Shown here one piece after another: positions 8,725-17,814 of a DNA stretch of 64,000 nucleotides (position 1 is the stretch's first letter; every line of letters begins with the position of its first letter). The position numbers and the translations under genes are program-made. The notes under the pieces were generated by a model. That model did no database searches. It was not told where the DNA came from and was given only the letters and a program-made list of their open reading frames with translations. Origin of the DNA: Actinocatenispora sera (lineage in GTDB: Bacteria; Actinomycetota; Actinomycetes; Mycobacteriales; Micromonosporaceae). The stretch is taken from NCBI RefSeq assembly GCF_018324685.1, contig NZ_AP023354.1:1984001-2048000 (forward strand), given 5' to 3'.

Positions 8725-8978
8725 GGCATCCGCCGCACCAGCAGCTCGGACAGCCGCGCGTAGAACGTGGTGACCTTGGCGTTGTCGGCGATCTCGTCGA
8801 CCGGCACCACCCGCAGATAGACCGCCCCGTTGACCAGCGCCGGCATCCGCGACACCACCATGCCCCACCAACACCCGTGCCCGTGCACTCCGGCCGCCGG
8901 CGAGATGAACACCTGATCGCCCGCCCGGATATCGTCCGCGGACAACACGTATGTCGCAGTTGGTTTAGGCTTCGCCAC
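8721..8978 (-). CDS. Small SH3-like hypothetical protein
   Basis: 85 residues from a GTG at 8978 with GGAGGT seven bases upstream; the TTG at 8993 is less likely. The sequence (VLSADDIRAGDQVFISPAAG, then WWGMVVSR and AVYLRVVPVDE) looks like a small beta-barrel that could bind a nucleic acid or ligand, but I do not recognise it. It is transcribed away from the GntR regulator at 9144 with which it shares a control region, so it is the likely regulatory target. First gene of a two-gene unit with the 28-residue membrane peptide. Confidence 0.7.
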   Translation of the reverse strand: MAKPKPTATYVLSADDIRAGDQVFISPAAGVHGHGCWWGMVVSRMPALVNGAVYLRVVPVDEIADNAKVTTFYARLSELLVRRMP

Positions 8979-9057
8979 AGCCGGTACCTCCAATACCGGT
9001 CAGGCTCTCGGGGCGCCGTGCCGGGCTCCCCGAGGGCCGCCTCATCTCATGTCCTCA

Positions 9058-9116
9058 GCATAGAGCAACTTGTATCTCCTGTCTACGTTGAGTACGCTAA
9101 AGCAGACAGGTATAAC
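9058..9116. promoter_or_regulatory. Divergent promoter with inverted repeat
   Basis: Plus strand: TTGAGT (9088-9093), 17-nt spacer, TATAAC (9111-9116), a good sigma-A-type promoter for the GntR gene. Minus strand: TAGACA (9085-9080) and TATGCT (9063-9058) with 16-nt spacer for the 85-residue gene. Arms CCTGTCT (9078-9084) and AGACAGG (9104-9110) form an inverted repeat overlapping both promoters, a candidate GntR operator. The stretch is clearly AT-richer than its surroundings. Confidence 0.6.
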
Positions 9117-9143
9117 GTCTGACCTGCGCATACGCTTGTCGGC

Positions 9144-9380
9144 GTGGCGATCACCGTCGATATCAAGGACCCGACACCGGTCTATCGCCAGATCGCGGAT
9201 CAGCTGGAGAAGATGATCCGGTCTGGACAGTTGAAGCCGGGGGAGAAGCTGCCGAGCGAGACGACCCTCGTGCAGGAGACCGGCGTGGCTCGGACGACCG
9301 TCCGGCATGCCCTGGAGGCATTGCGCGACAAGGAACTCATCATCACAGCGGCGGCGCGTGGCTCTTGGGTCAAGGAGTAG
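9144..9380 (+). CDS. GntR-family mini-regulator (HTH only)
   Basis: 78 residues from a GTG at 9144. It is just the winged helix-turn-helix of the family: PVYRQIADQLEKMIRSG, the LPSETTLVQETGVARTTVRHAL recognition unit and the wing, with no effector-binding domain. Such stand-alone GntR proteins occur in YtrA-like systems and on actinomycete integrative elements. Facing genes and an inverted repeat in the shared promoter suggest autoregulation and control of the divergent pair. Confidence 0.85.
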   Translation: MAITVDIKDPTPVYRQIADQLEKMIRSGQLKPGEKLPSETTLVQETGVARTTVRHALEALRDKELIITAAARGSWVKE

Positions 9381-9508
9381 CGCTAACCGCTTTTGGCAAG
9401 CCACGTACGGCGGCCCGTTCGATGGTTACGTGTGTAGTATGTACGATTTACTAGCGTTCGGGAAATAGGCATTCTCCGTCCGCGGCGGAACAGGGCTATT
9501 ATCTGAAC
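9381..9508. promoter_or_regulatory. AT-richer gap with leaderless promoter for the AbiE-like pair
   Basis: A TATTAT -10 hexamer (9497-9502) ends six bases before the ATG at 9509, and there is no Shine-Dalgarno sequence, so the downstream transcript is probably leaderless. The rest of the gap is AT-rich for this genome with no repeat or gene that I can support. Confidence 0.5.
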
Positions 9509-10591
9509 ATGACTGAGGGGTCGCCACTACCAACCGACCGTGAGCTGGTCTCGGTGGCGACGCAGGTCATCGAGCAGCGGCTGCCGTCGACCTGGGCGTT
9601 GTCGCTTGACGAGGCGCGGCAGCCAGCAGACCAGGGCGCCGACGCGATCCTGTCGCTGCGGTCGCCCGACGGTGCCGAGGTCGCCGTGATCGTCGAGGCG
9701 AAGGGCGTGGTCGAGCCGCGGGACGTTGCTGCGATGCGCGACCGGCTCAGCCGGCTGCTCTCTCGCTACCCGGGAAGCATTGGCCTGATCGTGTCCCGAT
9801 ACCTCTCGAACTCCACCCGCAAGCGTCTCGCCGAGGCCGGTCTGTCCTATGTGGATGCATCCGGGAACCTGCTGGTGCGTGCGGACGAGCCGGGCCTGTT
9901 TCTCTCGGATCGGGGCGCGGACCGGGATCCGTGGCGTGGTCCCGGGCGGCCTCGCGGAACCCTCGCCGGAGAGCCCGCGGCCAAGGTCGTCAGAGCGCTG
10001 GTCGATGCGACTGGGCCGTGGAAGATCCGCGACTTGGTGCGTGTTGCCGCCGTGTCGACCGGCTCCGCATATCGGGTGCTGGCATATCTGGAGTCTGAGG
10101 ATCTGGCGCGGCGGGACGATGCCGGGTTGATCAGCGTCCCCGACTGGCCCACGCTGCTCCAACGCTGGAGTGCGGACTATCAGTTCCTGGGGACCAACTC
10201 GGTCGCCCGCTACATCGCTCCTCGCGGTCTGCCGACGCTACTCGACCAGATCCGTGGCGCGGGGGTGGAGGACTACGCGCTGACCGGCTCCGCGGCGGCC
10301 GCAGCGTGGCAGCCGTATGCGCCCGTCCGATCCGTCATGGTGTACGCCCGTGACCCCGACCGAGCTGCAGCCGCGTGGGGTGCCCGCGCCACCGATGCTG
10401 GCGCCAACGTTCTGATCGCGCGGCCGGCCTACCCGGTCGCGCTTGCCCGCACCGTGCAAGCTCTCGACGGGCTCACTGTGGCCGCTCCAGCCCAGGTGGC
10501 CGTCGACCTGATGACGGGGCCTGGTCGGGCACCCGCCGAGGCAGCCGAACTCCTGGATTGGATGAAACGCAATGAAAACGCCTGGCGATGA
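9509..10591 (+). CDS. AbiEi-like antitoxin/regulator with PD-(D/E)xK-like N-terminal domain
   Basis: 360 residues. Residues 40-125 look like a restriction-endonuclease-like fold: D45 (ADAILSL) and E63/K65 (VIVEAKG) fit a D...ExK motif, followed by KRLAEAGLSYVDASGN, a signature seen in AbiEi-type proteins. Residues 155-205 hold a winged HTH (KIRDLVRVAAVSTGSAYRVLAYL), and the remainder (TGSAAAAAWQPY onward) resembles the C-terminal domain of AbiEi antitoxins. It overlaps the nucleotidyltransferase gene by 20 nt. Known AbiEi proteins repress the operon and neutralise the toxin. Whether the N-terminal domain still cleaves DNA is unknown. Confidence 0.75.
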   Translation: MTEGSPLPTDRELVSVATQVIEQRLPSTWALSLDEARQPADQGADAILSLRSPDGAEVAVIVEAKGVVEPRDVAAMRDRLSRLLSRYPGSIGLIVSRYLSNSTRKRLAEAGLSYVDASGNLLVRADEPGLFLSDRGADRDPWRGPGRPRGTLAGEPAAKVVRALVDATGPWKIRDLVRVAAVSTGSAYRVLAYLESEDLARRDDAGLISVPDWPTLLQRWSADYQFLGTNSVARYIAPRGLPTLLDQIRGAGVEDYALTGSAAAAAWQPYAPVRSVMVYARDPDRAAAAWGARATDAGANVLIARPAYPVALARTVQALDGLTVAAPAQVAVDLMTGPGRAPAEAAELLDWMKRNENAWR

Positions 10592-11405
10592 ACGCGCCGA
10601 CCTGCTGGTCCGTGCTCGGGCGGCCCTGTTGGATGCGCTCGACGCCCTTGCCGAGCAGCGCCATGCCGTCATCGTCATTGGGGCCCAAGCGGTCTATCTG
10701 AGAACCGGCGGCATCGAGGTTGCTCTCGCGGAAGCAACCAAGGACAGCGACGTCGCGCTCGATCCGCGGCTTCTCGCGGACATGCCCCGGGTGGAGGCTG
10801 CCATGCAAGACGCGGGCTTCCTACCGGCTTCGAACGGGCAGCCGGGGGCCTGGGTCAATCAGGATGGCATTCCGGTCGACCTCATGGTTCCGGAACAACT
10901 TGCCGGCCCCGGCGGACGGCAGGCCCGCGGCGCTCGGATTCCGCCGCATGACAAGCGAGCGACCCGACGAGCCCGGGGGCTGGAGGCGGTTCTGATCGAC
11001 CACGACCAACTGGCGGTCCCCAGTCTCGATTCTGGCGATGGTCGTGTCGTCACCGTCAACGTTGCCGGCCCGGCCGCGCTGCTGGTCGCGAAGCTACACA
11101 AGATCGCAGAGCGGTCCGAAAGCCCAACCCGGCTCAACGACAAAGACGCCCATGACTCCTATCGGTTGCTCCGGGCAATCGGCACCTCGACTCTTCAGGA
11201 ATCCTTCGAACGCTTGCGGGCCGACCAGTTGTGCGGCGAGGTCACTCGGCAAGCATTGGAACATCTCGATTCCCTGTTCGCGGCAGGCCCGGATGCACTC
11301 GGTTCAGCGATGGCCGGGCGGGCCGAAGAAGGTGTCGGCGAGCCCGAACAGGTTGCCGTCGCCGTGTCACTGCTGGCCGGTGATCTCCTGGCGAGTCTCC
11401 GCTGA
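10572..11405 (+). CDS. AbiEii-like nucleotidyltransferase (probable toxin)
   Basis: 277 residues, ATG at 10572 inside the end of the preceding gene, so translation is probably coupled. The nucleotidyltransferase core is complete: IGAQAVYL (residues 36-43), KDSDVAL with D58 and D60, and a third acidic residue D102 in IPVDLMVP. A helical C-terminal half contains VAKLHKIAER, as in AbiEii/MNT-like proteins. AbiEii toxins transfer nucleotides to RNA targets; the exact substrate here is not predictable. Only 6 nt separate its stop from the convergent acyltransferase stop. Confidence 0.8.
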   Translation: MKTPGDERADLLVRARAALLDALDALAEQRHAVIVIGAQAVYLRTGGIEVALAEATKDSDVALDPRLLADMPRVEAAMQDAGFLPASNGQPGAWVNQDGIPVDLMVPEQLAGPGGRQARGARIPPHDKRATRRARGLEAVLIDHDQLAVPSLDSGDGRVVTVNVAGPAALLVAKLHKIAERSESPTRLNDKDAHDSYRLLRAIGTSTLQESFERLRADQLCGEVTRQALEHLDSLFAAGPDALGSAMAGRAEEGVGEPEQVAVAVSLLAGDLLASLR

Positions 11406-11411
11406 ACTGTT

Positions 11412-13517
11412 TCAGGTCACCGTGGGGAGTTGGTGGGACAGCCAGGTGGTGAGGGTGCGGACGTAGGTGGCGGTCAGGTGCGCGTCGTTGCGGTAGACGA
11501 GCACGTTGCCGATCACCGCCGGACAGGTACCGTCCCGGCACAGCATCGGCGCCACGTCGATCAGCCGCACGCCGGGCACCGCGTCGGCGGCTTCGGCGTT
11601 GACCGGTTCGAAGTCCAGCGCCGTGCTCTCCGAGAAGGCGCACTTGGTCAGGTCGCGCATCGACTTGGACACGCAGGAGGGGATGTCGTCCGGTGGCCGC
11701 GGGTTGTCGTGCATGACCACGACCTTGGCGCCGGTGTCGCGCAGCTCGTCCAGCGTCTTGACGTACCCGTCGCGCAGCGCGTCGGCGCTGGCGTCACCGG
11801 TGAGCCGGTGACCGTCCTCGATCACCGACTCGGTGGCGAGGTTGCCGGTCACGACCAGCGCCGGATGTTCGGCGCTGATTCGCTTCAGCGCGGCGTCCCG
11901 GAAGTCGTCACACTCGGAGTACTCCCGCTTGAACTGGTAGTTGTAGGTGCTGACCTGCGCGGGGGTGCAGGCCGCCTTGCCGAGCGCGATCAGCCGCCAG
12001 CCGCGGTGCTTGGCGATCTTGTCCATCGCCGCGAAGTACTGCAGCGCGTGCGAATCGCCGTACAGCACGACCGTGGTGTCGCCGTGCGGGTCGCCGTACA
12101 CGCAGTCACCCGGGGTGCGGGTTTCCTTCTGCCGCACCAGGCAGTGGTCGTCCTGCGCCTGGCCGTCGTCCTGCACCGCCTTGTCCGGTACCGGGGCGAG
12201 CGCGCGGGCGGTGCGCTGCGGTCCGTCGCTGTGCTTCAGCGCCTTCGCGCCGATCGCGTGCTGCGGTGAGGCCAACGGCACCGTCGGCACCGCGACCAAC
12301 GCACCGACCCCGACCAGCACGGACACCGCGGTGCAGGCGAGCCCGAGCGGCAGCGCGCGACGCGGCCGGGCGAGCGACCTGGCGTGCCGCAGCCGGTCCT
12401 CGACCAGGTGGTGGCTGATCGCGGCGGGGATGCCGGACAGCAGGACCACGACCGCGAGCTGGGACGACGGCAGATCGCCCAACCAGGCGGTGACCAGCGC
12501 GATCGCCGGCCAGTGCCAGAGGTACCAGGAGTAGGAGATGCGGCCGACGTAGCGCACCGGCGGCAGCGACAGCAGCCGTCCCGGCGCCGTGTCGACGACC
12601 GCCGTGCCGGCGGCGATGACCGCGACGGTACCGAGCACCGGTAGCAGCGCGGTGGTGCCGGGGAACGGGGTGTCGTCGCTGTACCCGACGATGGCGATCG
12701 CGATGGCGGCCAGGCCGAGCACCGCGGCCGGCGTGGCGAACCGCCGTACCCGGGCGAACGCGGCGGGCGGGACCAGCGCGAGCAGCCCGCCGGCGGCGAG
12801 TTCCCAACCGCGGGTCAGGGTGGAGAAGTACGCGGCGCCGGCGGCGTCGGCGACCTGCGCCACCGCGTAGGCGAACGAGGCGGCGGCGAGCGTCCCGAGC
12901 GCCACCACCAGTCGGGGCCGCAACGCGACGTGCCGGTACCGGCACCACAGCGCGACGGCGATGACCACGACCGGCCACACCAGGTAGAACTGTTCCTCGA
13001 CGGCGAGCGACCAGAAGTGCTGCACCGGGCTCGCGTCCGCGCCGAGCGCGGAGTAGTCGACGGACTGGCCGGCCAGCCGCCAGTTGACGACGTACAGCCC
13101 GGCCGTGATCACGTCGACGAACACCGACTTGCCGCCCACCGGCGACAGCACCCACCAGGATGCCACGACCACGGCCACCAGTACCGGGACGGTCAGCGGC
13201 AGCAACCGCTTGGCACGCCGGGCATAGAACGACGCCGCCGACACCGTGCCGCGCCGTTCCGCCTCCCGTACCAGCATTCCGGTGATGAGGAAACCGGAGA
13301 TGACGAAGAACACGTCGACGCCGACGTAGCCGCCGCCGAGCCGGGCGATGCCGGCGTGGTAGCCCAGTACGGCCAGCACGGCGACCGCGCGCAGACCCTC
13401 GACGTCCGGACGGAACCGGTGCGGTTGGGCCGGTTTCGGCGACGCCGCCGGCTCGCGGGCGGGCGCTGGCGCGGCGGCGGATCGGTCGTCGCTGATCGAT
13501 GTCTGCTGGACGTCCAT
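11412..13517 (-). CDS. OafA-type membrane acyltransferase fused to an SGNH domain
   Basis: 701 residues, ATG at 13517 with GGAGAGG. After a Pro/Ala-rich cytoplasmic head, residues 35-400 form an acyltransferase-3 domain with about ten membrane helices; the conserved start is FRPDVEGLRAVAVLAVLGYH, with VDVFFVISGFLI and the VQHFWSLAVEEQFYLVWP block. The C-terminal half is an extracellular SGNH domain with the catalytic GDSHALQY block. Such proteins O-acylate cell-surface polysaccharides or peptidoglycan, moving the acyl group across the membrane. Monocistronic. Confidence 0.93.
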   Translation of the reverse strand: MDVQQTSISDDRSAAAPAPAREPAASPKPAQPHRFRPDVEGLRAVAVLAVLGYHAGIARLGGGYVGVDVFFVISGFLITGMLVREAERRGTVSAASFYARRAKRLLPLTVPVLVAVVVASWWVLSPVGGKSVFVDVITAGLYVVNWRLAGQSVDYSALGADASPVQHFWSLAVEEQFYLVWPVVVIAVALWCRYRHVALRPRLVVALGTLAAASFAYAVAQVADAAGAAYFSTLTRGWELAAGGLLALVPPAAFARVRRFATPAAVLGLAAIAIAIVGYSDDTPFPGTTALLPVLGTVAVIAAGTAVVDTAPGRLLSLPPVRYVGRISYSWYLWHWPAIALVTAWLGDLPSSQLAVVVLLSGIPAAISHHLVEDRLRHARSLARPRRALPLGLACTAVSVLVGVGALVAVPTVPLASPQHAIGAKALKHSDGPQRTARALAPVPDKAVQDDGQAQDDHCLVRQKETRTPGDCVYGDPHGDTTVVLYGDSHALQYFAAMDKIAKHRGWRLIALGKAACTPAQVSTYNYQFKREYSECDDFRDAALKRISAEHPALVVTGNLATESVIEDGHRLTGDASADALRDGYVKTLDELRDTGAKVVVMHDNPRPPDDIPSCVSKSMRDLTKCAFSESTALDFEPVNAEAADAVPGVRLIDVAPMLCRDGTCPAVIGNVLVYRNDAHLTATYVRTLTTWLSHQLPTVT

Positions 13518-13962
13518 GCCTCTCCGGTATCAACGCGGGATGTGTGCCGACTGGGCACTGCCTGGCGACGCCTCGTGCAGTGCGAGATGCCACTCAGGTG
13601 CGCAGGACGCGCAGGAATCCGCGGGGGTACGGAGCGGAAAGCGAGGGAAACCGCATGGCTGCGGTCATACCCGCGGCGCCGCGTTCGCATGCCTCGGGCG
13701 CCAGCGGTATCGGTCACATCGGGCAGCGCGGACGGTCAGGCGTCATGCACGTACGCCGACGTGGCGCGCGCCGCAGGACCAGGCAGAACGCGCGCCGCAC
13801 GACCAGGCAGACCACGGCGCGTGTCACCACGATGGGCGCCACCGGCCGCGACGGCCAGCAGGCACGGGTCGACCCGTGCCGCCACGCGGCGGCCCGGGTC
13901 GACCGAGAGTAGCCGGCGCCGACGGGTGGGCTACACCCGATGTGCGGTCACCGGAGGCGCGG
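13518..13962. other. 445-nt intergenic region without a supported gene
   Basis: It lies upstream of the acyltransferase and downstream of ggt, both on the minus strand. It contains a 21-bp direct repeat (13767-13787 and 13791-13811, 20 of 21 identical, 24 bp apart) and the terminator hairpin listed separately. Open frames here lack ribosome sites and homology. Confidence 0.5.
13862..13900. terminator. Terminator-like hairpins after ggt operon
   Basis: GCACGGGTCGACCCGTGC (13862-13879) is a perfect 18-bp palindrome, followed by the hairpin GCCGCCACGCGGCGGC (13879-13894). On the minus strand it lies about 65 nt past the ggt stop. Confidence 0.4.
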
Positions 13963-15804
13963 TCAGCGGCCCACGGCGTACCCCTGGGCGCCGCGCGGGT
14001 TGGCGGCGGCACGCAGGAAGCCGGTACCGGGCCAGTCGGCGTCCCGGGCGACCGCGGACAGCCGGCCGAGCGACCACGGCGGCTGCGTCTCGACCTGGTG
14101 GCCGCGGCGGCGCAGCTCGGCGACCGTCGCCGGGTCCATCCGGTCCTCGACCAGCAGCACGTTGGGCCGGCTGCCGCGCGGGTAGAACGACGACGGGAAG
14201 TGCATCGAGTGGAACATCGGTGCGTCGATCGCCTCCTGCAGGTTCAGCCCACCGTGCACGAGCGAGAGGAAGAAGTTGACGCTCCACTGGTCCTGCTGGT
14301 CGCCGCCGGGCGTACCGAAGGCGAGCCACGGGCGCCCGTTGCGGGTCGCGAACGACGGCGACAGCGTGGTCCGCGGCCGCGCGCCGGGACGCAGCGTGCC
14401 CGGCAGGCCGTCCTGCAGCCAGAACATCTGCCCCCGGGTACCGAGGCAGAAGCCGAGCGACGGGATCGTCGGCGAGGACTGCAACCAGCCGCCGCTGGGT
14501 GTCGCCGACACCATGTTGCCCCAGCGGTCCACCACGTCCAGATGGCAGGTGTCGCCGTTGACCCGACCGTTCGCGCCGGTCTGCGCCTCGCCCGGTTCGG
14601 GCGCGTCGGCCGCCGGCATCGCCACGGTGGGTTCGCCGACACCGCCGACCACGCCGGACGCCGCGGTCGCGACGATCGGCTCCGGGTAGACCGGCAGACG
14701 CGGGGTGCGCCCGGCCGGGCTGCCCGGCCGCAGCTCGCCGTTGGCCGCGGGCCCGATCAGGCCGCGCCGCGCCGCGTTGTACTCCTTGCTCAGCAGTGCG
14801 GTGAGCGGCACGTCGGCGAACCGCGGGTCGCCGTACCAGGCTTCCCGGTCGGCGAACGCGAGCTTGGCCGACTCGGTCACCGTGTGCACGAACTCGGCCG
14901 GTGACGCCGCATCCAGGTCGAACCCGGACAGCAGCGCCAGCTGCTGCAGGAACACCGGCCCCTGGCCCCAGCTGTCGGTCTTGAACACGGTGTGGTCGCG
15001 GTAGTCGACGCTGGCCGGCTCCTCCACCGTGGCCCGCCAACCGGCCAGGTCGTCGCCGGTGAGCAGGCCGGAGTGCTCGTTGCCGGAGGTGTCGCGCCAG
15101 CCGCGGCCGGCGCAGAACTCGGAGACCGCCTCGGCCACGAACCCGGAGTACCAGGCGGACCGGGCCGCCTCGATCTCTCGCTCCCGCCCCGGGCCGTGCG
15201 CCTCCGCCTCGTCGACGACCCGCCGGTACGTGGCGGCCAGCACCGGGTTCGCGAACCGGCCGCCGGCGACCGGTACCGCACCGTCGGGCAGCCAGGTGGC
15301 GGCCGAGGTCGGCCAGTCGGCCCGGAACATCGGCGCGACGGTCTCGATCGTGTTCGCGATCCGCTCGATGACGGGGATGCCGTGCTCGGCGTAGAAGATC
15401 GCCGGCTCGAGCACGTCGCGCAGCCGCCAGGTGCCCCAGCGTTCCAGCATCAGTAGCCAACCGCCGAACGCGCCGGGCACCGTCGCCGGCAGCAGCCCGG
15501 TACCGGGCATCAGGTCGACGCCGAGGCCGCGAACCGCGTCGACGGTCGCCGCGGCCGGGGCCACGCCCTGCCCGCACACCACCGACACCTTCTGCTCGGC
15601 CTCCGGCCAGACCAGCGCCGGTACCTCGCCGCCGGGGCCGTTCAGGTGCGGTTCGACGACCTGCAGCACGAAGCCGGCGGTGACGGCGGCGTCGAACGCG
15701 TTGCCGCCGCGCTCCAGCACGCTCATCCCGGCGGCCGAAGCCAACCAGTGCGTGCTGGCCACCATGCCGTGATCGCCGGACAACTCGGGCCGGGTGGTGA
15801 ACAT
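13963..15804 (-). CDS. ggt: Gamma-glutamyltransferase family hydrolase
   Basis: 613 residues, ATG at 15804 behind GAGAGGAC. Matches Ntn-hydrolase gamma-glutamyltransferases: N-terminal STHWLASAAGMSVLERGGNAFDA, central GLLPATVPGAFGGW, and the autocleavage/catalytic threonine T419 in NGDTCHLDVVDRWGN. No signal peptide is visible, so it is probably cytoplasmic. It is the last gene of a peptide-importer operon (12 nt after the second ATPase gene), which suggests hydrolysis or transpeptidation of imported gamma-glutamyl peptides such as glutathione-like compounds. Whether it is a true GGT or a related acylase cannot be decided here. Confidence 0.88.
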   Translation of the reverse strand: MFTTRPELSGDHGMVASTHWLASAAGMSVLERGGNAFDAAVTAGFVLQVVEPHLNGPGGEVPALVWPEAEQKVSVVCGQGVAPAAATVDAVRGLGVDLMPGTGLLPATVPGAFGGWLLMLERWGTWRLRDVLEPAIFYAEHGIPVIERIANTIETVAPMFRADWPTSAATWLPDGAVPVAGGRFANPVLAATYRRVVDEAEAHGPGREREIEAARSAWYSGFVAEAVSEFCAGRGWRDTSGNEHSGLLTGDDLAGWRATVEEPASVDYRDHTVFKTDSWGQGPVFLQQLALLSGFDLDAASPAEFVHTVTESAKLAFADREAWYGDPRFADVPLTALLSKEYNAARRGLIGPAANGELRPGSPAGRTPRLPVYPEPIVATAASGVVGGVGEPTVAMPAADAPEPGEAQTGANGRVNGDTCHLDVVDRWGNMVSATPSGGWLQSSPTIPSLGFCLGTRGQMFWLQDGLPGTLRPGARPRTTLSPSFATRNGRPWLAFGTPGGDQQDQWSVNFFLSLVHGGLNLQEAIDAPMFHSMHFPSSFYPRGSRPNVLLVEDRMDPATVAELRRRGHQVETQPPWSLGRLSAVARDADWPGTGFLRAAANPRGAQGYAVGR

Positions 15805-15815
15805 CGATGTCCTCT

Positions 15816-16799
15816 CTACTGCGCGAGGGTCGGGACCGAGTCCTCGGTCACCAGGTGGCAGGCCACCGGGTGCTCGGGGGCGCGGACCGGCGTCAGGCTC
15901 GGCACCACGGTGGCGCACCGGTCGATCGCCACCGGGCAGCGGGTGTGGAACCGGCAGCCGGACGGCGGGGTCAACGGCGACGGTACGTCGCCGGACAGCA
16001 CCACCCGGCGCCGGCCGCGCTGCGCCGCCGGATCCGGTACCGGTGCCGCGGACAGCAGCGCCTTCGTGTACGGATGCTGCGGGTCGGTGAAGATCTGCTC
16101 GCGCGGACCGGATTCGACCACGGTGCCCAGATACATCACCGCGATCCGGTCGGCGAGGAACTCGACCACCGACAGGTCGTGCGTGATGAACAGGCAGGAG
16201 AACCCCATGTCCCGCTGCAGGTCGGTGAGCAGGTTGAGCACCGAGGCCTGCACCGACACGTCCAGCGCGCTGACCGGCTCGTCCGCGACCACCAGCTTCG
16301 GCTCGCACACCAGCGCGCGGGCCAGACCGACCCGCTGGCGCTGACCGCCGGACAGCTCGTGCGGGTACCGGTGCCGCATCTGGGCGCGCAGCCCGACCCG
16401 CTCCAGCATCTCGCAGACCTTCTCGGTGGCCGCCCGGCCGGACGCGATCCCGTGCTGCCGCAACGGCTCCGCGACGATCTGGCCGATGGAGAACCGCGGG
16501 TTGAGCGACGAGTACGGGTCCTGGAAGACGATGTGCACGTCCCGGCGCAGCGGCCGCATGCCCCGGCGGGACAGGTGGGTGATGTCGGTACCGTCGAACA
16601 CGATCCGGCCCGAGGTGGGTTCGGTCAGCCGCAGGATGCACTTGCCGACGGTGGACTTGCCGGAGCCGGACTCGCCGACCAGGCCCAGCACCTCGCCGGG
16701 GCCGATGGACAGCGAGACGCCGTCCACCGCGTGGACCGTCCGGCCGCGGCCGGACGGGTAGTGCTTGACCAGGTCGGTGACGGTGAGCAGGTCAGGCAT
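15816..16799 (-). CDS. Peptide ABC transporter ATP-binding protein (OppF/DppF type)
   Basis: 327 residues from the ATG at 16799, which lies inside the end of the preceding ATPase gene (8-nt overlap). Walker [10 protein letters not shown], signature [15 protein letters not shown], Walker [13 protein letters not shown] and the H-loop THDLS are all present. The C-terminal oligopeptide/dipeptide extension with its cysteine ([14 protein letters not shown]) is typical. Pairs with the neighbouring DppD-type subunit to power peptide import. Confidence 0.94.
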   Translation of the reverse strand: MPDLLTVTDLVKHYPSGRGRTVHAVDGVSLSIGPGEVLGLVGESGSGKSTVGKCILRLTEPTSGRIVFDGTDITHLSRRGMRPLRRDVHIVFQDPYSSLNPRFSIGQIVAEPLRQHGIASGRAATEKVCEMLERVGLRAQMRHRYPHELSGGQRQRVGLARALVCEPKLVVADEPVSALDVSVQASVLNLLTDLQRDMGFSCLFITHDLSVVEFLADRIAVMYLGTVVESGPREQIFTDPQHPYTKALLSAAPVPDPAAQRGRRRVVLSGDVPSPLTPPSGCRFHTRCPVAIDRCATVVPSLTPVRAPEHPVACHLVTEDSVPTLAQ

Positions 16800-17814
16800 C
16801 GACGGCCTCCACAGTGGACATTCCGGGATGGAAGCAGGCGGCGAGATGAGCGTCCGCCCCACCCTGGCGATCGAGCGTCGGGCGGGCGGCGGTGCAGTCG
16901 TCGACGGCGATCGGGCAGCGCGGCGCGAACGGGCACTCGTCCGGATCGGCGTACGGGGCGGGCACCATGCCGGGGATCTCCCGCAGCCGGCGCCGGTCCG
17001 TACCGTCCAGGCGGGCGGCGCTGGGCAGCGCGCCGAGCAGGCCGCGGGTGTAGGGGTGCAGCGGCCGGGCGAACAGCTCGGTCACGTTGGCCTGCTCGAC
17101 GATGCGGCCCGCGTACATCACGGCGACCCGGTCGGCGATGTCCGCCACCACCCCGAGATCGTGCGTGATCAGTACGATCGCGGTACCGAGGCGGTCCCGC
17201 AGCGAGCGGAACACGTCGAGCACGCCGGCCTGGATCGTCACGTCCAGCGCGGTGGTCGGCTCGTCCGCGATCAGGATCCGCGGCTCGCAGGCGACCGCGA
17301 TCGCGATCATCACCCGCTGCCGCATCCCGCCGGACAGCTGGTGCGGGTACTCCCGGAGCCGGCCGGCCGGGTCCGGGATGCCGACCAGTTCCAGCAGCTC
17401 GACGGCGCGGGCGCGGGCGGCGCGGCGGGACAGCTTCTCGTGCCGGTGCAGCACCTCGGTGATCTGGAAGCCGACCGTGAAGGACGGGTTGAGCGAGGTC
17501 ATCGGCTCCTGGAACACCACCGAGACGTCCGAGCCGCGCAGCGCGCGCAGCTCCGATCCGCTCAGCCGCACCAGATCCCGGCCGTCCAGCCGTACCGAGC
17601 CGGTCACCTGCGCGGTGGGCGGCAGCAGCCGCGGTACCGACATCGCGGTCACCGACTTGCCCGAGCCCGACTCGCCGCACAGCGCCAGGATCTCGCCCGG
17701 CGCCAGGGTCAGCGAGACCCCCTTGACCGCCTGGACCAGCCCGTCCTCGGTGCCGAACGAGACGTGCAGGTCCTCCACCGCGAGCAGCGGTGCGGCACGT
17801 TCCTCATCAGTCAT
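16792..17814 (-). CDS. Peptide ABC transporter ATP-binding protein (OppD/DppD type)
   Basis: 340 residues, ATG at 17814 overlapping the permease stop by 4 nt (ATGA). Walker [10 protein letters not shown], signature [12 protein letters not shown], Walker [14 protein letters not shown]-loop THDLG, and the C-terminal [14 protein letters not shown] iron-sulfur-like cysteine cluster common in this subfamily. The last codons carry one copy of the palindrome described in the findings (TCCACAGTGGA at 16808), encoding Ser-Thr-Val-Glu. Confidence 0.94.
   Translation of the reverse strand: MTDEERAAPLLAVEDLHVSFGTEDGLVQAVKGVSLTLAPGEILALCGESGSGKSVTAMSVPRLLPPTAQVTGSVRLDGRDLVRLSGSELRALRGSDVSVVFQEPMTSLNPSFTVGFQITEVLHRHEKLSRRAARARAVELLELVGIPDPAGRLREYPHQLSGGMRQRVMIAIAVACEPRILIADEPTTALDVTIQAGVLDVFRSLRDRLGTAIVLITHDLGVVADIADRVAVMYAGRIVEQANVTELFARPLHPYTRGLLGALPSAARLDGTDRRRLREIPGMVPAPYADPDECPFAPRCPIAVDDCTAARPTLDRQGGADAHLAACFHPGMSTVEAVDA

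Noticed and set aside
13499-13912. Plus-strand gene in the gap upstream of the acyltransferase
   Set aside because: The frame has no ribosome site, no coding-like third-position bias and contains direct repeats and hairpins.
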